From positions 1 through 9,922 of the forward strand of contig JACDEN010000062.1 of the NCBI GenBank assembly GCA_013816415.1: DNA of 9,922 bases. The letters are read 5' to 3'. Each line of letters starts with the position of its first letter. Position 1 is the first letter of the stretch. This document shows positions 6,416 through 9,922 of this stretch, one piece after another. The notes under the pieces are model-generated. The model made no database searches. It saw nothing but the letters and a program-made list of their open reading frames with translations, and was not told the DNA's origin. The position numbers were made by a program, and so were the translations under genes. The DNA is from Planctomycetota bacterium (GTDB lineage: Bacteria; Planctomycetota; UBA11346).

Positions 6416-7603
6416 CTAGGGAATCACGTTAAGCGCGCGGCCGGCCTGGGCAAACGCGGCGAGCGCGCGGTCGATGTGCTCGGGGGCGTGCCCAGCCGAG
6501 ATCTGGGTGCGGATGCGCGCCTTCCCCAGCGGCACCACCGGGTAGGCGAAGCCCACCGCGTACACCCCCTGTTCGAACAGCGCGGCGGCCATCGCCTGCG
6601 CCAAGACCGCGTCCCCGAGCATCACCGGCACGATCGGGTGGTCGCCTGGAACGACCGTGAATCCCAGTGCGGCCAGCCCGCGCCGGAACCGCCCGGTGTT
6701 CGTACTCAGCGTGCGGCGGAGCTCGCCGCTGCGCTCGACGAGATCGAGCGCGGTCAGCGTGGTCGCCGCGATCACCGGTGCGACCGAGTTGGAGAACAGG
6801 TACGGACGCGACCGCTGGCGCAGCCAGTCGACGATCTGGCGCCGACCGGCGGTGTAGCCACCCGATGCGCCTCCGAGCGCCTTGCCGAAGGTCCCGGTGA
6901 GGATGTCGATGCGGCCCTCGACACCGCGCAGCTCGGGCGTGCCGCGCCCGTGCTCGCCGATGAATCCGACCGCGTGCGAATCATCGACCATCACCAGCGC
7001 CTGATGGCGGTCGGCGAGATCGCAGATGGCGGCGAGATCGGCGATGGTGCCGTCCATCGAGAACACGCCGTCCGTGGCGATCAGCTTGTAGCGGCAGTCC
7101 TTGGCCGCTTCGAGCTGACGCGCGAGATCGGCCATGTCGTTGTTGGCGTAGCGGAAGCGCTGCGCCTTCGACAGGCGGATGCCGTCGATGATGCTGGCAT
7201 GGTTGAGCGCATCGCTGATCACCGCGTCCTCGGCGCCGAGCAGCGTCTCGAACAATCCTCCATTCGCGTCGAAGCACGACGAGTAGAGGATGCTGGCTTC
7301 GGTTCGCAGGAACGCCGCGAGACGCGTCTCGAGCGCGGTGTGCAGGTCCTGGGTTCCGCAGATGAAGCGCACCGAGGACAGTCCGTAGCCGTAGCGGTCG
7401 ATCGCTGCGCGCGCGCTCGCCTCGAGCTCGGAGCTGTGCGACAGGCCGAGGTAGTTGTTCGCGCACAGGTTGACGACCTGCTTGCCGGCGACCGTCACCA
7501 GCGCCGCCTGCGGCGAGGTGATGACGCGCTCGGTCTTGAACAGGCCGGTGTCGCGCAGCACGGCGATCTCGCGGTCGAGGTGCTCGAGGAATCCGGCGTG
7601 CAT
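6416..7603 (-). CDS. kbl: 2-amino-3-ketobutyrate CoA ligase (glycine C-acetyltransferase)
   Basis: A 395-aa fold-type I PLP enzyme of the alpha-oxoamine synthase family, homodimeric and cytosolic. It cleaves 2-amino-3-ketobutyrate with CoA into glycine and acetyl-CoA, completing threonine catabolism with Tdh. The PLP lysine is Lys241 in LTGTFGKALGGASGGY. DALNHASIIDG (about His134) and MVDDSHAVGFIGEHGRG (the Asp that pairs with the pyridine nitrogen, about 208) are the other family motifs, and CANNYLGL lies near the N-terminus. The frame is open 336 bp further upstream through repeat DNA. The ATG at 7603 was chosen because GGAG lies 7 nt before it, homology begins at MHAGFLEHLDREI, and the length matches known Kbl. 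It is the first gene of the operon, and its promoter must lie in or near the divergent repeat-rich spacer. Confidence 0.95.
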   Translation of the reverse strand: MHAGFLEHLDREIAVLRDTGLFKTERVITSPQAALVTVAGKQVVNLCANNYLGLSHSSELEASARAAIDRYGYGLSSVRFICGTQDLHTALETRLAAFLRTEASILYSSCFDANGGLFETLLGAEDAVISDALNHASIIDGIRLSKAQRFRYANNDMADLARQLEAAKDCRYKLIATDGVFSMDGTIADLAAICDLADRHQALVMVDDSHAVGFIGEHGRGTPELRGVEGRIDILTGTFGKALGGASGGYTAGRRQIVDWLRQRSRPYLFSNSVAPVIAATTLTALDLVERSGELRRTLSTNTGRFRRGLAALGFTVVPGDHPIVPVMLGDAVLAQAMAAALFEQGVYAVGFAYPVVPLGKARIRTQISAGHAPEHIDRALAAFAQAGRALNVIP

Positions 7604-7725
7604 GCGATGGCTCCGATCGCCGCGGCGGCAGCGGGCGCCGGGTGCGGGACATGGTCGCATCCATCCACAGCCGGCAACGGGAAAGGTCGGTTTCGGGACA
7701 GCGGTTGTCCGTTGTCGGTAAGAGG

Positions 7726-7773
7726 ACAGCCGTTGTCGGTAAGAGGACTGCATCTCGAACCGACAACGGCTGT
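7726..7773. repeat. Perfect 15-bp inverted repeat
   Basis: acagccgttgtcggt (7726-7740) and accgacaacggctgt (7759-7773) are exact reverse complements around an 18-nt loop. The same 15-mer recurs forward at 7790-7804, so alternative pairings compete. Confidence 0.8.
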
Positions 7774-7776
7774 TTC

Positions 7777-7806
7777 CCACCGACAACGGACAGCCGTTGT
7801 CGGTGG
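7777..7806. repeat. Perfect 13-bp hairpin, 4-nt loop
   Basis: ccaccgacaacgg (7777-7789) pairs exactly with ccgttgtcggtgg (7794-7806) around acag. It is the tightest structure in the array. No T-run follows on either strand, so it is not a canonical terminator. Confidence 0.8.
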
Positions 7807-7957
7807 TCGCACCTCGAACGGTCAACAGCAAGGGAGAGACCGCCGTTGTCCGTTGTCGGTTGTCAGCAAGAGCCGAGGTCAGGCGACAACTTGTAGAAAG
7901 CCGAGCACGACCATGCTGCACCGCCGGTTCCAGGCCCATCCGCAGAAGGACCCTCCC

Positions 7958-9364
7958 ATGCCGTCACTGTATCATGCATTCGGTCGTCCCTCAGCGAGCG
8001 TGTGGCTGTGCGCAACGCTCGCGCTCGCCGCCGCGCATGCCTCGGCATCCGACGACGTTCTGGCTCTGCCGTTCGAGACCTACCGCCTCGCCAACGGGAT
8101 GCAGGTCATCCTGCACCAGGACCGCGCCGTTCCGCTGGTGGCCGTCGATGTCTGGTACCACGTCGGATCGGGGGACGAGGTCCCCGGCAAGAGCGGCTTC
8201 GCCCACCTCTTCGAGCACATGATGTTCCAGGGCGCGATCCATATCGGCGAGGACGCGCATTTCGAGGTCCTCAAGCGCATCGGCGGCACCGGCATCAACG
8301 GCAGCACCACCTACGACCGCACCAATTATTACGAGGTGGTCCCGGCGCATCAGCTCGAAACCGCGCTCTGGCTCGAGAGCGATCGCATGGGCTACATGCT
8401 GCCGGTGCTGACCCAGAAGAGCCTGAGCAACCAGCGCGACGTGGTGCGCAACGAGCGACGCCAGAGCTACGACACGCAGCCCTACGGGAAGGAGCGCTAC
8501 GCGATCAGCGAAGCGCTCTATGCCGAAGGACATTCGTACCGGCACCTGGTGATGGGCCTGCACGAGGACATCGAGGCTGCTTCAGTGGGCGACGTGCGCG
8601 CGTTCTTCAACACCTGGTATATTCCCGCGAACGCGACGCTGACGCTCGCCGGCGACTTCGATCTCACGCAGGCGAAACAGCTGGTCGAGAAATGGTTCGG
8701 TGATTTCCCTGCTTCGACTCAGCCGCAGCACCGCGCGATGCCTCCGACCGAGATCTCGGACACGCGCCTGACGGTCAGCGACGACTACGCCAAGCTGCGC
8801 CGCGTGCACCTGGCCTGGCACTCTCCGAAATCGTTCGGGGACGGCGACGCCGAGCTCGACATCCTCGGGCATGTGCTCGCGAATCCCGGAACCGGCCGGC
8901 TCTACAAGACGCTGGTGTACGAGAAGCAGTGGGCGCAGACGGTGTCCGCGCGCCAGGACGGCAACGGCTTCTCGGGCATCTTCGACGTCATCGTCGATCT
9001 CCGCCCCGACGCGGACCTCGCCGCCGTCGAGGCGGTGGTCGAGGCCGAACTCGCGCGCGCGACCACTGAAGCCGTGGGCCGCCGCGAGTTCGACCGCGCG
9101 GTGGTCGACATCGAGTCGTCATCCATCTGGCGGCTCGAGGGCCTGATGGCGCGCGCCGAAACACTGCAGCTGTACAATCACTACTGCGGCGATCCGGGCT
9201 GGATCGGCCGCGATCTCCAGCGCTACCGCTCGACCAGTCCCGAAGGCGTGCTCGCCATCGCGGCTCGCTACCTGCGAGCCGGCCGCGTCGAGATGATCAC
9301 CTTGCCCGCGGCACCGGGCGGCGCCGCCCCCGCCAAGCGGACGACGGATGGAGACCAGCGATGA
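7958..9364 (+). CDS. Secreted M16-family zinc metallopeptidase, catalytic subunit
   Basis: A 468-aa insulinase/pitrilysin-type peptidase of the short M16B class. Residues 1-30 form a signal peptide with a hydrophobic core WLCATLALAAA and an AxA site (ASA, 28-30), so the mature protein acts in the periplasm or outside. The inverted zinc motif HxxEH is intact in GFAHLFEHMMFQG (His83, Glu86, His87). The downstream zinc ligand is probably Glu166 in VVRNERRQ. A second M16 domain covers about 240-455 (LAGDFDLTQAKQLVEKWFGDF, then HLAWHSP and NPGTGRLYKTLV). The ATG at 7958 has AGAAGGA 7 nt upstream. The frame is open far to the left, but that part is antisense to kbl and tdh or repeat DNA, and an ATG at 7913 has a poorer ribosome site. 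The stop overlaps the start of the next M16 gene (ATGA), implying coupled translation. Confidence 0.93.
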   Translation: MPSLYHAFGRPSASVWLCATLALAAAHASASDDVLALPFETYRLANGMQVILHQDRAVPLVAVDVWYHVGSGDEVPGKSGFAHLFEHMMFQGAIHIGEDAHFEVLKRIGGTGINGSTTYDRTNYYEVVPAHQLETALWLESDRMGYMLPVLTQKSLSNQRDVVRNERRQSYDTQPYGKERYAISEALYAEGHSYRHLVMGLHEDIEAASVGDVRAFFNTWYIPANATLTLAGDFDLTQAKQLVEKWFGDFPASTQPQHRAMPPTEISDTRLTVSDDYAKLRRVHLAWHSPKSFGDGDAELDILGHVLANPGTGRLYKTLVYEKQWAQTVSARQDGNGFSGIFDVIVDLRPDADLAAVEAVVEAELARATTEAVGRREFDRAVVDIESSSIWRLEGLMARAETLQLYNHYCGDPGWIGRDLQRYRSTSPEGVLAIAARYLRAGRVEMITLPAAPGGAAPAKRTTDGDQR

Positions 9365-9922
9365 ACGCCAAGACAAGTCCGACGTGCGACGTCCGACGTC
9401 CGACGTCGAAGGCATACCGCGGTTGTGCGCTGATCGGGGTGACGATGTCGCTGCTGCTCGCGGCCTGCGCGCCGTCGCGAACGGATGCGCCGTCGTCCGA
9501 GCAGCCAGCGGCTGCGGCGGCGCCGCAGCCGCTGGCGTTTCCCGAGGATGCGTTCCGCGCCAAGCAGCCGCAGCCGGCAACGATGGCCCCATTCGCGCAG
9601 CCGCGGCTGACCAGCTTCGCGCTGGAAAACGGCATCCGCGTCCATCTGGTCGAACGCCACGCCCTGCCGACGGTCACCGTCGAACTCGTGATCGAGGGCG
9701 GCGGCATCGACGACCCTCCCGGCAAGGAAGGACTGGCCTCGTTGAGCCTGGCGCTGATGGGCGAGGGCACGCAGACGCTGGACAAGCTCGCGTTCCGCGA
9801 AGCGCTCGCCGACCTCGCGTCGAACGTCTCCACCTACGCCAATGCCGACCAGCTGGGCGTGTCGATGAGCTCGCTCACGCGGTGTGTCGATGCCACGCTC
9901 GACCTGTGGGCAGACACCCTCC
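9361..9922 (+). CDS. M16-family lipoprotein subunit lacking the zinc motif (partial)
   Basis: The N-terminal 187 codons of a second M16 protein, cut by the window edge. After a basic n-region and a hydrophobic stretch, LLLAAC (Cys36) is a lipobox, so it is probably a lipoprotein anchored in the envelope. An Ala/Pro/Gln-rich linker (about 44-60) precedes the M16 domain, which begins near PRLTSFALENGIRVHLVERHALPTVTVELVIEGG. Where active members have HxxEH, this protein reads GLASLSLALMGEG, so both histidines and the glutamate are replaced. This is typical of the non-catalytic partner in M16B heterodimers. The ATG at 9361 overlaps the preceding stop and has GGAG at 9350-9353, so the pair should be made in matched amounts. 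The n-region is unusually long and is encoded in part by a heptad repeat. Confidence 0.88.
   Translation, partial: MNAKTSPTCDVRRPTSKAYRGCALIGVTMSLLLAACAPSRTDAPSSEQPAAAAAPQPLAFPEDAFRAKQPQPATMAPFAQPRLTSFALENGIRVHLVERHALPTVTVELVIEGGGIDDPPGKEGLASLSLALMGEGTQTLDKLAFREALADLASNVSTYANADQLGVSMSSLTRCVDATLDLWADTL
9377..9404. repeat. GTCCGAC heptanucleotide tandem repeat inside a coding region
   Basis: Four consecutive 7-mers, gtccgac, gtgcgac, gtccgac and gtccgac, lie just after the start codon of the second M16 gene and are followed by a degenerate gtcgaag. They encode most of the SPTCDVRRPT segment before the lipoprotein signal. As seven is not a multiple of three, a change in copy number would shift the reading frame. 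Confidence 0.85.
9504..9536. repeat. Perfect 15-bp hairpin inside the M16 lipoprotein gene
   Basis: gccagcggctgcggc (9504-9518) and gccgcagccgctggc (9522-9536) are exact reverse complements with a 3-nt loop, ggc. It encodes the low-complexity linker PAAAAAPQPLA, so part of the symmetry may come from GC-rich Ala/Pro codons. A 15-bp perfect stem is nonetheless very stable in mRNA or single-stranded DNA. Confidence 0.8.

Larger units (their letters stand above)
7698..7865. repeat. Heptad-based direct and inverted repeat array
   Basis: This array fills the centre of the 354-bp divergent spacer 7604-7957. The core gttgtcggt occurs four times forward (7711, 7732, 7796, 7852) and its reverse complement twice (7759, 7779). 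A 7-bp register is visible from 7698: acagcgg, ttgtccg, ttgtcgg, taagagg, acagccg, ttgtcgg, taagagg. This gives a perfect 19-bp direct repeat (7709-7727 and 7730-7748, period 21). Another run is cgttgtc, cgttgtc, ggttgtc (7844-7864). It resembles the dispersed heptanucleotide repeats of many bacterial genomes. It could carry regulatory sites for both flanking operons, but no protein site can be named. I see no gene here. Confidence 0.85.

Noticed and set aside
7698..7865. The repeat array as a CRISPR.
   Set aside because: Units are 7, 19 and 21 bp long in mixed orientations with no unique spacers of constant length, and no cas genes are present.
7860..7895. A sigma-70 promoter for the M16 operon using TTGTCA at 7860.
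   Set aside because: The -35-like hexamer is good but no acceptable -10 hexamer lies 16-18 bp downstream.
7604..7939. N-terminal extension of kbl by 112 codons.
   Set aside because: The extension translates repeat DNA. Homology and a GGAG ribosome site support the ATG at 7603, giving the usual length for Kbl.
5912..7957. A very long plus-strand open frame that runs into the first M16 gene and would make a protein of over 1100 residues.
   Set aside because: This part lies antisense to tdh and kbl and then crosses the repeat array. The translation is Arg/Ala/Asp-rich without domains, as expected for a GC-rich antisense frame. The M16 protein has a signal peptide and ribosome site at 7958.

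Overview
The window is GC-rich, densely coding bacterial DNA with Shine-Dalgarno-led genes. A kbl-tdh threonine-degradation pair, an adjacent pair of secreted M16 peptidases and a DUF1206 membrane protein fit a Gram-negative proteobacterium, perhaps a Xanthomonadales-like gammaproteobacterium. This placement is an inference from gene content. The AraC, PhyH and beta-helix genes resemble families that are also common in Planctomycetes, Verrucomicrobia and Bacilli, so they may be accessory or transferred.

Layout, left to right. (1) An AraC-family regulator (24-893, +) is followed 67 bp later by a phytanoyl-CoA dioxygenase-type non-heme iron oxygenase (961-1776, +), likely its target or partner. 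(2) A 226-bp spacer carries three consecutive hairpins, duplicated A-tract motifs and a 20-bp tandem repeat running into the end of the next gene. (3) A six-helix DUF1206 membrane protein (2003-2932, -). (4) A 244-bp divergent spacer consists largely of stacked inverted repeats, including a perfect 15-bp bidirectional-terminator-like hairpin, and it leads into (5) a secreted right-handed beta-helix protein (3177-4964, +). (6) A minus-strand operon reads kbl (7603-6416), tdh (6388-5354), atl (5343-4972). Kbl and Tdh together convert threonine to glycine and acetyl-CoA, and the third gene encodes an alkyltransferase-like DNA-repair protein in which tryptophan replaces the reactive cysteine. (7) A 354-bp divergent spacer holds a heptad-based direct and inverted repeat array. 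(8) Two translationally coupled M16 genes follow: the first (7958-9364, +) has an intact HxxEH zinc site and a signal peptide, and the second (9361 to the window edge, +) is a lipoprotein that has lost the zinc site. They probably form an active/inactive M16B heterodimer in the cell envelope.

The most unusual content is in the spacers rather than the genes. There is a candidate structured leader or attenuator upstream of the beta-helix gene. Two related heptanucleotide repeat families flank and invade the M16 operon. CTAG tetramers lie only in spacers or at stop codons. I see no complete new defence or mobile system.
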